A stretch of 7,405 bases of DNA, taken from assembly GCA_002452425.1 (NCBI GenBank), contig DKFQ01000054.1, positions 1 to 7,405 of the forward strand. Direction: 5' to 3'. Position 1 is the first letter of the stretch. Each line of letters starts with the position of its first letter. Below are positions 1-5,390 of this stretch, one piece after another. The notes under the pieces were generated by a model. That model ran no database searches. It was not told the origin of the DNA and saw only the letters and a list, made by a program, of their open reading frames with translations. This DNA is from Sulfurimonas sp. UBA6792 (lineage in GTDB: Bacteria; Campylobacterota; Campylobacteria; Campylobacterales; Sulfurimonadaceae). The position numbers and the translations under genes are program-made.

Positions 1-161
1 GCGGAGCAGGGATAGCAGAACACATCCACATGCATCTCGTACCAAGGTGGGAGAGAGACACAAACTTCATCACCGCCATCGGAGAAAATAGGGTTTATTC
101 GACTGATTTTGAGAAGATATACCAAAAAATCAGAGGTTTAGTTCAAAAGTATATTGGGTAG
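1..161 (+). CDS. HIT-family nucleotide hydrolase/phosphorylase, C-terminal fragment
   Basis: The reading frame runs from base 3 to the TAG at 159-161 and gives the last 52 residues of a protein whose start lies left of the window. It contains the histidine triad H-I-H-M-H-L-V (H-phi-H-phi-H-phi-phi), preceded by GAGIAE and followed by VPRW and DTNF. This arrangement is typical of the C-terminal half of bacterial HIT proteins related to FHIT and Ap4A phosphorylase. The family cleaves or phosphorolyses nucleoside phosphate bonds, such as diadenosine polyphosphates or AMP-lysine-type adducts, with the middle histidine as nucleophile. The true substrate cannot be told from this fragment. No terminator is visible after the stop, and the hipBA promoter begins almost at once. 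The family is secure, the precise activity is not. Confidence 0.88.
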   Translation, partial: GAGIAEHIHMHLVPRWERDTNFITAIGENRVYSTDFEKIYQKIRGLVQKYIG

Positions 162-169
162 AAATTTTA

Positions 170-178
170 TGCTATAAT
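170..178 (+). promoter_or_regulatory. Extended -10 promoter of the hipBA operon
   Basis: TGC-TATAAT (TATAAT at 173-178) is a perfect -10 with the extended TGn element, in an AT-rich stretch 61 bases before the hipB start. No good TTGACA -35 lies at 17 bp. This is normal for Campylobacterota sigma70 promoters, which rely on the extended -10. Transcription would start near 185. Confidence 0.7.
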
Positions 179-179
179 C

Positions 180-197
180 TATCTTTTAAAATAGATA
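180..197. promoter_or_regulatory. Candidate HipB operator, TATCT-N8-AGATA
   Basis: A perfect 5-bp inverted repeat, TATCT (180-184) and AGATA (193-197), is separated by exactly 8 bases. E. coli HipB is known to bind TATCC-N8-GGATA, so spacing and half-site closely match. The site starts 2 bases after the -10 hexamer and covers the expected transcription start, where a bound dimer would block RNA polymerase. A further half-site, TATCT, lies at 221-225. AGATAAA (193-199) is also an exact inverted partner of TTTATCT (219-225), suggesting a second binding register between the promoter and the ribosome binding site. Function is inferred from geometry and position only. Confidence 0.6.
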
Positions 198-238
198 AAA
201 TATATTTAAATAGTTTAATTTATCTAAAAGGATATATT

Positions 239-553
239 ATGATAGAGCTTATGAGTCCACATGAGATAGCTTCTGAGTTTGTACAGATTATAGAAAAAGA
301 GCGTATTAGACAAGAGATAAGGCAAAAAGACCTCTTTGATGCAACGGGTATCTCATCTTCTGCCTATGCAAAGTTTTTAAAAAATAAAAACACATCTTTT
401 GAAAATATCATCAAACTTCTTGTAGCACTTGGGATGCATGCCAACATTCAAGGGCTGTTATTTAGTCAAAAATTTGCTTCCATCGAGGAGATTCGAGAAG
501 CTAAAGCTAAAAAACGCAAACTTAGAGTTAAAAAGGCAAAAGATGCAAACTAA
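239..553 (+). CDS. hipB: HipB-like XRE-family antitoxin/repressor
   Basis: A 104-residue protein with a Cro/C1-type helix-turn-helix at about residues 18-66. The pattern is R-x-x-x-x-x-x-Q-K-D-L (positions 24-32), then an A-T-G-I-S-S-S-A recognition turn (35-42) and a scaffold helix ending N-I-I-K-L-L-V-A-L-G. Residues 86-104 are lysine/arginine-rich. It should neutralise the neighbouring HipA kinase and repress its own promoter, as in classical hipBA. The start is set by AAAAGGA (226-232), 6 bases before the ATG; a second ATG at residue 5 has no comparable site. Its last 11 bases overlap hipA, so the two are translationally coupled. It could be called simply an XRE-family regulator, but gene order, overlap and the HipB-like operator favour an antitoxin. 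Confidence 0.85.
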   Translation: MIELMSPHEIASEFVQIIEKERIRQEIRQKDLFDATGISSSAYAKFLKNKNTSFENIIKLLVALGMHANIQGLLFSQKFASIEEIREAKAKKRKLRVKKAKDAN

Positions 554-1826
554 ATTCACAGAGATTGATGCGTTTGTTTACGGTCAAAAAATCGGCACGC
601 TTATTTACCATCAAGGTGCTATCTACTTTGAGTATGATGCATCGTTTAAAAAATCTTCCATAGAGATTTCACCGCTAAAACTTCCTCTTGCCAGAACAAC
701 AGGGGTTTATACAAATCCAGATAATTTTTATCTTTATGGCGGATTGGCAGGTGTGTTTTTTGATTCGCTTCCCGACAAGCATGGAATGGCTTTTATAGAT
801 ACCTATTTTTCAAAAAAAGGTCTTAAGCAAAACCAGATTACACTTTTGCACAAACTGGCATTTATAGGTGAGCGAGGGATGGGAGCCATAGAATACCGCC
901 CCAAAGAGCATGAAGATAATCAGAGTGTTTTAGATGTATTGGACGCAAAAGATGCCTATGAGAGTATGAAAAAGATTTTAAACGATAAAGATGAGATAAG
1001 CTCCATAGAGAGTTTTATGAACATTATCGACAGTGTCTCTCCGCTTGGCGGCGGCAGACCAAAGATGCTCATTACCTACAATCATGAAACCAAAACGCTA
1101 AAATTTAACACAAAAACCATACCTCATGGATACAAAAGAGCTATTATAAAGTTTGATGAAATCTACTATGAAAAGGAGAGCCTCAATTTTACAAAACTAG
1201 AGTATATCTATATGCTTATGGCAAAAGAGTGCGGGATTATAGTACCGCCTATTTACTTGCATGAAGAAAATGGGGAACACCATCTCATAATAGAGCGGTT
1301 TGACAGAGATGCTGATGATGAGAAGTTGCACATCGCTACCGCATCGGCTCTTATGCACATTGACATCTCAGTGCCTCAAAGCAGTTCGTATGAGCAGTTG
1401 TTTGCGCTTACAAGAGCGCTTTGCAATAGCCAACTTGAGATTGAGCAGCTATTTCGTCGCATGCTCTTTAATGCGCTTTCTTATAACTTTGACGACCATA
1501 CAAAAAACTTCTCGTATATCATGGATAGATTTGGCAAATGGAGGCTTTCTCCAGCTTACGACATAACCTACTCTAAAGGGTTGGCAACACAGCACATCAC
1601 TACCATCAATGCTAAAGGGCTAGATTTTACAAGAGATGACTTTTACGCCATTGCACAAAACCAGAGTATCAAAAAAAGCAGAGTAGATGCCATGCTTAGA
1701 GAGATTTTAACAGTGTTAGAGTCATTTCAAGAGCGTGCCAAAGCGATAGGGATAGATGCTAAAACCATCAAAGAGTGTAGTGATGATATGCAAAGACAAA
1801 GAGAGCTTTTAGGTTTTCCTTATTGA
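543..1826 (+). CDS. hipA: HipA-like serine/threonine kinase toxin
   Basis: A 427-residue protein, close to the usual HipA length of about 440, with an N-terminal HipA_N lobe (about 1-115) and a HipA_C kinase domain. Visible landmarks are a glycine-rich loop G-G-G-R-P-K (169-174), the ATP-anchoring lysine in R-A-I-I-K-F-D (K203), E-R-F-D-R (251-255), the catalytic segment N-F-D-D-H-T-K-N (315-322; catalytic Asp317) and the metal-binding S-P-A-Y-D (Asp340). Asp317 to Asp340 is 23 residues, the same spacing as Asp309/Asp332 in E. coli HipA. Members phosphorylate proteins such as glutamyl-tRNA synthetase and induce growth arrest. The start at 543 lies inside hipB, with AAAAGG 6 bases upstream. 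An in-frame ATG at 429 would add 38 residues read from the hipB coding region and is unlikely. Kinase residues appear intact, so it is probably active; the target is unknown. Confidence 0.9.
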   Translation: MQTKFTEIDAFVYGQKIGTLIYHQGAIYFEYDASFKKSSIEISPLKLPLARTTGVYTNPDNFYLYGGLAGVFFDSLPDKHGMAFIDTYFSKKGLKQNQITLLHKLAFIGERGMGAIEYRPKEHEDNQSVLDVLDAKDAYESMKKILNDKDEISSIESFMNIIDSVSPLGGGRPKMLITYNHETKTLKFNTKTIPHGYKRAIIKFDEIYYEKESLNFTKLEYIYMLMAKECGIIVPPIYLHEENGEHHLIIERFDRDADDEKLHIATASALMHIDISVPQSSSYEQLFALTRALCNSQLEIEQLFRRMLFNALSYNFDDHTKNFSYIMDRFGKWRLSPAYDITYSKGLATQHITTINAKGLDFTRDDFYAIAQNQSIKKSRVDAMLREILTVLESFQERAKAIGIDAKTIKECSDDMQRQRELLGFPY

Positions 1827-1975
1827 TACAGGCATGTGCAAAGCTCTCAAAGATGAACGATGTGATAAAAGAGCAATACAGAAAAGCTCTACTAAAATAC
1901 CACAAGCTCGATACGCTGGCGATGGGGGAAGCTTTGAAAAAATTAATGAAGAGTACTGTTTTTTTTCAATATTGA
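1823..1975 (+). pseudogene. Probable J-domain (DjlA-type) remnant
   Basis: In the frame ending at the TGA at 1973-1975 the translation includes Q-A-C-A-K-L, then I-K-E-Q-Y-R-K-A-L-L-K-Y-H, then L-D-T-L-A-M-G. This resembles the C-terminal J-domain of DjlA-like co-chaperones, where a DACxxLG segment leads into IKRAYRKL, the HPDKL loop and a final helix. Here the essential His-Pro-Asp is replaced by H-K-L-D, the third helix is short, and the only ATG (1853) has no convincing ribosome binding site. The fragment begins right at the hipA stop. I read it as a decayed gene end left by an earlier rearrangement. A chance ORF or a 40-residue peptide from 1853 cannot be excluded. Confidence 0.35.
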
Positions 1976-2000
1976 CAATAATCATTCTAAAAGCTATAAT
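1972..2000 (+). promoter_or_regulatory. Consensus sigma70 promoter of the second toxin-antitoxin operon
   Basis: TTGACA (1972-1977) and TATAAT (1995-2000) are both perfect hexamers separated by the ideal 17 bp, with a T8 tract (1959-1966) just upstream that could act as an UP-like element. Transcription should start near 2007, giving a leader of about 20 bases to the ATG at 2027. Such a strong promoter suits a toxin-antitoxin operon that is normally held down by autorepression. Confidence 0.88.
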
Positions 2001-2010
2001 TTACTAAAAG
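1987..2010. repeat. Direct repeat CTAAAAG flanking the -10 (possible operator)
   Basis: Two exact copies of CTAAAAG (1987-1993 and 2004-2010), 17 bases apart start to start, bracket the TATAAT of the toxin-antitoxin promoter. This position suits binding by the antitoxin or the toxin-antitoxin complex. The repeats are short and AT-rich, so chance is possible. Confidence 0.35.
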
Positions 2011-2026
2011 ACAACAAGGAGCTTAA

Positions 2027-2317
2027 ATGACAACAATAGTTGGTATTCGAGATTTGGCAAGAAATATTGATAAATTGCAAATGTATGATTTTGTTGATAT
2101 AGAAGATAAAAAGACTCATGAGTATAAAGGTCTTTTTCTCTCTCCCTCTTATGCCAAAGAGTTTAAAGAGTATTTGGAGAAAAAATCACAAAAAGAGAAA
2201 GAAGAGAAGCTCTCAAGACTTAAAAAGTATGCAGGTAGCGGCACGATAGACGACAAATATGCCAACCTCTCCTCAAAAGAGATAAAAGAAGTAGTTGTGT
2301 TGGAAAAAAACTCATGA
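2027..2317 (+). CDS. Probable antitoxin of a VapBC-like pair (Phd/VapB-like)
   Basis: A 96-residue, very charged protein translated from ATG with AAGGAG (2016-2021) 5 bases upstream. The N-terminus has the pattern I-V-G-I-R-D-L-A-R-N-I-D-K-L, then a short strand V-D-I-E-D. This resembles the dimerising DNA-binding start of Phd/YefM-type antitoxins, although I do not recognise a named subfamily. The middle is a long lysine/glutamate helix (about 47-68), and the C-terminal part (from about 69, G-S-G-T-I-D-D) is likely flexible and toxin-binding. The stop overlaps the toxin start as ATGA. Identity rests mainly on size, gene order and coupling to the PIN toxin. Confidence 0.72.
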   Translation: MTTIVGIRDLARNIDKLQMYDFVDIEDKKTHEYKGLFLSPSYAKEFKEYLEKKSQKEKEEKLSRLKKYAGSGTIDDKYANLSSKEIKEVVVLEKNS

Positions 2318-2745
2318 ATAGGAAAATCTTTTTAGATACAAATGTCGTCGCTGACATAATCGATGCTGCAAGAGCAGGGCATCAAAAAGCTATGGAGCTT
2401 GTAGAAAAAGCCATCTACGATGATGTTGTACTGTGCCTAAGTGAAGATATATTGACAACACTTTTTTACATTTCAAAAGAGAAAGTAAAAACGTTGGAAT
2501 TTTTTAAAAATGTTGTTTTTGTGGATTGGGAGATTTTAAATTTTAGCAAAGAGACACTTTATGAGGGTGTAGAACTTGCACAAAACGGCAATTTGGACTT
2601 AGAAGATGTGCTGCAATGTTTATGTGCGAAATATGGCGGATGCATGGCTATCGTTACAAATGACAACAAATTTTTTGATTGCGGGTTGGAGTTTTTTAGT
2701 GTAGAGCAGTTTTTACATGCTCCTAAAGCCACCCTCGATTTTTAA
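2314..2745 (+). CDS. PIN-domain (VapC-like) ribonuclease toxin
   Basis: A 143-residue single PIN domain. The expected acidic Mg2+-binding residues are present: Asp8 in F-L-D-T-N-V-V, Glu44 in L-S-E-D-I-L, Asp95/Asp98 in N-L-D-L-E-D-V-L-Q and Asp117 in I-V-T-N-D-N-K-F-F. VapC toxins are Mg2+-dependent endoribonucleases that cut tRNA or rRNA and are inhibited by their antitoxin; the RNA target here is unknown. Translation is coupled to the upstream antitoxin by an ATGA overlap at 2314-2317. The final residues (about 136-143) come from DNA that also encodes, on the other strand, the C-terminus of corA. The toxin's tail may therefore have been acquired from its insertion site. All catalytic positions are intact. 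Confidence 0.88.
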   Translation: MNRKIFLDTNVVADIIDAARAGHQKAMELVEKAIYDDVVLCLSEDILTTLFYISKEKVKTLEFFKNVVFVDWEILNFSKETLYEGVELAQNGNLDLEDVLQCLCAKYGGCMAIVTNDNKFFDCGLEFFSVEQFLHAPKATLDF

Positions 2746-3691
2746 AGTAAATAAGCGGTATAACTCCCGAGAGTATCATCGCACCCAAAGAGAGTGGGTA
2801 GCCTAGCGTCCAACCTAGTTCTGGCATAAAATGAAAGTTCATTCCGTAGATGCTTGCTATGAGGGTGGGTGGCATAAGGACGACGTTTGCGACTGTGAAG
2901 AGTTTGATGATTTTGTTCTGTTCTATGCTTGTTTGTGCCAAAAAGAGGTTTTGGAGGTTTTCAAGCGTGCTGTCGTTCATGGCGATAAACTCGACTAGAG
3001 AGTTGATGTCTCGCATCATGATAAAGAGGTCTTCTTTGATGGTTTGAGGCGGTTTTGATGATTTTGCCATGGCAGTTAGAATGCGTCTTTTGTCAAAAAT
3101 TCCCTGTCTGATTTTTAGAGTAAACTCCTGAAGCGTTGCTATCTTTTTGAGTGTTTCGGTGGATTTGACATCTGATTCTAGGAGCAGTTTTTTTCTTATC
3201 TCGTCACTCTCTCTTGAAGCGTACTCAAGCAAATCGGCATCTTGGTCAATGCGTATATCAAAAATCTGCATAAAAATCTCATATCCGCTACCAAGCTCTT
3301 TTTGGTTTTGCGCAACCATTTTATGCACGGTCTCAAAAGTTCTAAGTTCACTCTCGCGGATAGTAAAGAGAGTGTTTCCTTTGATGACGAACCCCACGCT
3401 CTCGTTGTAGTGTCCTTTAGCATCTTTGACAAAAAAGAAGGAGATAAAAAAGTAGGAGCTAATGGTGATGGTCTCGTTATCTTCCCAGTAGCGCGAACTC
3501 AGCTCGATCTCTTCACGCTCAAACTTATCTGGAACATCCACGCCAAACATCGCCTCGACCTTGTCAATCTCCTCTTTTTTTGGCTTGAGCATATCGACCC
3601 AAAGAACATCTTTAAGCTCTCCTCTGCTTTGCATCTCCTCAAGTGTCCATACTTGAAACTGCTCTTCTTGCCGTGTATAAAATCGTACCAT
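2723..3691 (-). CDS. corA: CorA-family magnesium/divalent cation transporter
   Basis: A 322-residue inner-membrane protein, close to E. coli CorA at 316. The long N-terminal cytoplasmic domain (about 1-255) includes E-E-I-E-L-S-S-R-Y-W, typical of the family. Two C-terminal membrane helices follow, at about 262-282 and 298-316. The signature Y-G-M-N lies at 282-285 at the end of the first helix, followed by the M-P-E-L loop (289-292), and the protein ends in Y-F-K-N-R-G-W-L. CorA forms a pentameric Mg2+ channel (also Co2+/Ni2+) in which GMN is the selectivity filter. The ATG at 3691 is chosen because AGGAG lies 7 bases upstream; a longer frame to 3799 would add 36 hydrophobic residues overlapping pyk and is not credible. 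It diverges from pyk and converges with the PIN toxin gene. Confidence 0.95.
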   Translation of the reverse strand: MVRFYTRQEEQFQVWTLEEMQSRGELKDVLWVDMLKPKKEEIDKVEAMFGVDVPDKFEREEIELSSRYWEDNETITISSYFFISFFFVKDAKGHYNESVGFVIKGNTLFTIRESELRTFETVHKMVAQNQKELGSGYEIFMQIFDIRIDQDADLLEYASRESDEIRKKLLLESDVKSTETLKKIATLQEFTLKIRQGIFDKRRILTAMAKSSKPPQTIKEDLFIMMRDINSLVEFIAMNDSTLENLQNLFLAQTSIEQNKIIKLFTVANVVLMPPTLIASIYGMNFHFMPELGWTLGYPLSLGAMILSGVIPLIYFKNRGWL

Positions 3692-3698
3692 CTGCCCG

Positions 3699-3703
3699 CT
3701 CCT
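3699..3703 (-). promoter_or_regulatory. Ribosome binding site fixing the corA start
   Basis: On the minus strand AGGAG stands 7 bases before the ATG at 3691-3689. This supports the 322-residue form over the upstream in-frame ATG at 3799. Confidence 0.8.
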
Positions 3704-3768
3704 CACTCTCTTGCTATGCAATTGTAATCCTATTATCTTAAACTTGCAAAAAATAAAACGGAAATAAG

Positions 3769-5232
3769 ATGAAAAAAAAAGAAAAACCGCAAAATACATT
3801 TGTAAATGATGCTTTTTTAGCAGAGCTTTTTAAGCGTTTGCTTGATTTGAGAGAGAAAATCATGGAGGGTATCGACCCAAAGGTGAGTAACATTTCGCTT
3901 CAGAATATGAAGCAGTATCTCAACTTACGTAAACATGATTTTTCGCATCTTCAAGATAACCTTACAAAAGTGGGGCTATCATCTTTTGGGCGTTCGCAGG
4001 CGCATATAGAGGCGAGTGTGGATGTGGCACTCAAGATGCTCTCTCACGCTCTTGGGCATGATGTGGCACTTAGCGAGCCGCATTTAAGTTATGAGGCGTC
4101 ACACGCCATCATGGATAAAAATGCTACGATTTTTTCCTCTTCAAGCGATAAAACAAAGATTATGATAACTGTGCCATCAGACTACAATGAAGTAGAGGAT
4201 TGGTTTGGGCCACTTTGCGAGGAAGGGGTGCATCTCTTTCGTATCAACACGGCTCATGATGATGTAGAAGCTTGGGCGGACATGGCAAGAGAGATAAAAG
4301 AGGTCAAAAACGCTGCACCAAAGATTTATGTTGACCTTGCGGGTCCAAAAATCAGAACCATTTTAGATAAATCCAAAAAAGATGAGAAGATAAGAGTTTT
4401 TTATGGCGATAAAATCCTCATCAAAGCAGCCGCACCAGAAAAAACAAAAGCAAAAAAAGGGCGTTACAAAGCAGTCATCGGATGTACTCTGGAGCGACTT
4501 GGGAGCATAACAAAAGTCGGCGATGCCGTGTTTGTGGATGATGGCAAAGTGCAGTTGATGGTTGAAGAGATTAACGGAGAAGATATCGTCTGTGTAGTTA
4601 TGAGCAAGGATGAGAAAGGGAGTAAGATAAAAGATGAAAAGGGCATAAACTTCCCAAACAGCGACATATCCCTAAAAGCAATCAGCGTGCGTGATAAAGA
4701 GATTTTATCGAATATCTGTGAGTATGCCGACATTATCGGTATCTCTTTTACGCAAAGTGCGGATGATATTTATGAGCTTATAGGCGAGTTGGAGGCTCTT
4801 GGAAAGTGTGGCGAAGTGGGAATCGTTGCAAAGATAGAGACAAAAAAAGGTGTTAAAAATCTTCCATTAATCCTTGAAGCTCTCATCAACTACGGCAACT
4901 CGGGCATTATGATAGCACGTGGAGATTTAGCCATAGAGATAGGGTTTGATAATTTAGCCACGATGCAGCAGGAGATTTTAGACCTTTGTGCAGCAGCGCA
5001 CATGCCTGTTATCTTAGCGACGCAGGTCTTGGAGAGCAAGATGAAGACAAATATCCCAAGCCGTGCAGAGATTTCTGATGTTGCTTTTGCGCATAAAGCG
5101 GAGTGTGTGATGCTCAACAAAGGACTTTACACGCTTGAGACAGTCAAGATTTTAAAGACGATTTTTTCGCAGATGGATCTTGTGTTTCGTAAAAACAAAC
5201 TTCTTTATAATGCGAGTTTTGAGTGGAAGTAG
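3769..5232 (+). CDS. pyk: Pyruvate kinase, N-terminally extended subfamily
   Basis: A 487-residue cytoplasmic enzyme predicted to convert phosphoenolpyruvate and ADP to pyruvate and ATP. Residues 1-125 are a helical extension with L-R-K-H-D-F and G-L-S-S-F-G-R-S (69-76), seen in a less-studied bacterial/plant pyruvate kinase group. The barrel starts at T-K-I-M-I-T-V (129-135), the B domain covers about 197-298, and the protein stops after the barrel with no C-terminal regulatory domain. Equivalents of rabbit Arg73, Asn75, Asp113, Lys270, Glu272, Asp296 and Thr328 are visible as R158, N160, D189, K355, E357, D386 and T418. The usual S-G-E-T-A is replaced by L-N-K-G (449-452). Leu190 and Lys194 (D-L-A-G-P-K) indicate K+-independent catalysis. 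The start has only a weak GGAA upstream and is followed by nine A residues. Confidence 0.9.
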   Translation: MKKKEKPQNTFVNDAFLAELFKRLLDLREKIMEGIDPKVSNISLQNMKQYLNLRKHDFSHLQDNLTKVGLSSFGRSQAHIEASVDVALKMLSHALGHDVALSEPHLSYEASHAIMDKNATIFSSSSDKTKIMITVPSDYNEVEDWFGPLCEEGVHLFRINTAHDDVEAWADMAREIKEVKNAAPKIYVDLAGPKIRTILDKSKKDEKIRVFYGDKILIKAAAPEKTKAKKGRYKAVIGCTLERLGSITKVGDAVFVDDGKVQLMVEEINGEDIVCVVMSKDEKGSKIKDEKGINFPNSDISLKAISVRDKEILSNICEYADIIGISFTQSADDIYELIGELEALGKCGEVGIVAKIETKKGVKNLPLILEALINYGNSGIMIARGDLAIEIGFDNLATMQQEILDLCAAAHMPVILATQVLESKMKTNIPSRAEISDVAFAHKAECVMLNKGLYTLETVKILKTIFSQMDLVFRKNKLLYNASFEWK

Positions 5233-5240
5233 TAAGGAAA

Positions 5241-5310
5241 TGGAGCTTTAGCCCCGTTAGAAACACTCTGTTTGTTGTAGCAACTAGGCAAGGCCAAAGC
5301 CTCGCTTCCA
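5241..5310. other. Compact inverted-repeat element, REP-like or structured leader
   Basis: The 158 bases between pyk and glgP hold a 70-bp block beginning TGGAGC (5241-5246) and ending GCTTCCA (5304-5310), which pair with one bulge. Inside are GGaGC-tttA-GCcCC (5242-5255), GTTG-tag-CAAC (5274-5284) and AGGC-caaa-GCCT (5291-5302), the last extendable by GC/GC across one mismatch (5288-5305). Some stems compete, so this would be alternative folds. GC content is higher than usual for an intergenic region here. The palindromic GGAGCTTTAGCCCC motif resembles repetitive extragenic palindromes mobilised by Y1 transposases. There is no T-run, so it is not an obvious intrinsic terminator. Whether it is repeated in the genome cannot be seen here. 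Confidence 0.45.
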
Positions 5311-5341
5311 GATTGAATGAAATATCGCTTTCAAGCCAATC
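5311..5341 (+). other. Two-tier stem-loop upstream of glgP
   Basis: GATTG (5311-5315) pairs with CAATC (5337-5341), and an inner TGAAA (5318-5322) pairs with TTTCA (5329-5333) around a six-base loop, with a small internal loop between the stems. It abuts the preceding inverted-repeat block and lies about 50 bases before the glgP start. It could be part of the same repeat or of the glgP leader. No T-run follows, which argues against a simple terminator. Confidence 0.4.
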
Positions 5342-5390
5342 TTAGGATAGTGGATGTAAAATGGGCGTAAAACAAGATTAGGAAAAACAG

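Noticed and set aside
429..542. In-frame upstream ATG giving a 38-residue longer HipA
   Set aside because: This stretch is the coding sequence of hipB in another frame and does not look like HipA; the family N-terminus begins at 543 with AAAAGG in front.
1940..1966. Intrinsic terminator after hipA ending in the T8 tract
   Set aside because: No stable GC stem precedes the T-run; it fits better as AT-rich DNA upstream of the next promoter.
3242..3727. Long open frame antisense to corA (161 codons)
   Set aside because: It mirrors the corA coding strand, has no ribosome binding site or recognisable domain, and spills past the corA start.
3704..3768. Divergent promoters for corA and pyk (TATTAT at 3731-3736; GATAAT on the minus strand at 3737-3732; TTGC-tat-GCAA at 3711-3721)
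   Set aside because: Promoters must lie here, but the two -10 candidates overlap, no -35 fits at 16-18 bp, and the short palindrome is not convincing.
3692..3799. Upstream extension of corA to 3799
   Set aside because: It would overlap the pyk start, lacks a ribosome binding site and adds residues not typical of CorA; AGGAG before 3691 fixes the start.
5241..5310. The 70-bp structured block as a tRNA
   Set aside because: It has no TTCGA-type T-loop, no CCA-type end and no anticodon arm of the right size.
5351..5366. Possible glgP promoter with TAAAAT at 5357-5362
   Set aside because: No suitable -35 or proper extended -10 spacing; too weak to annotate.
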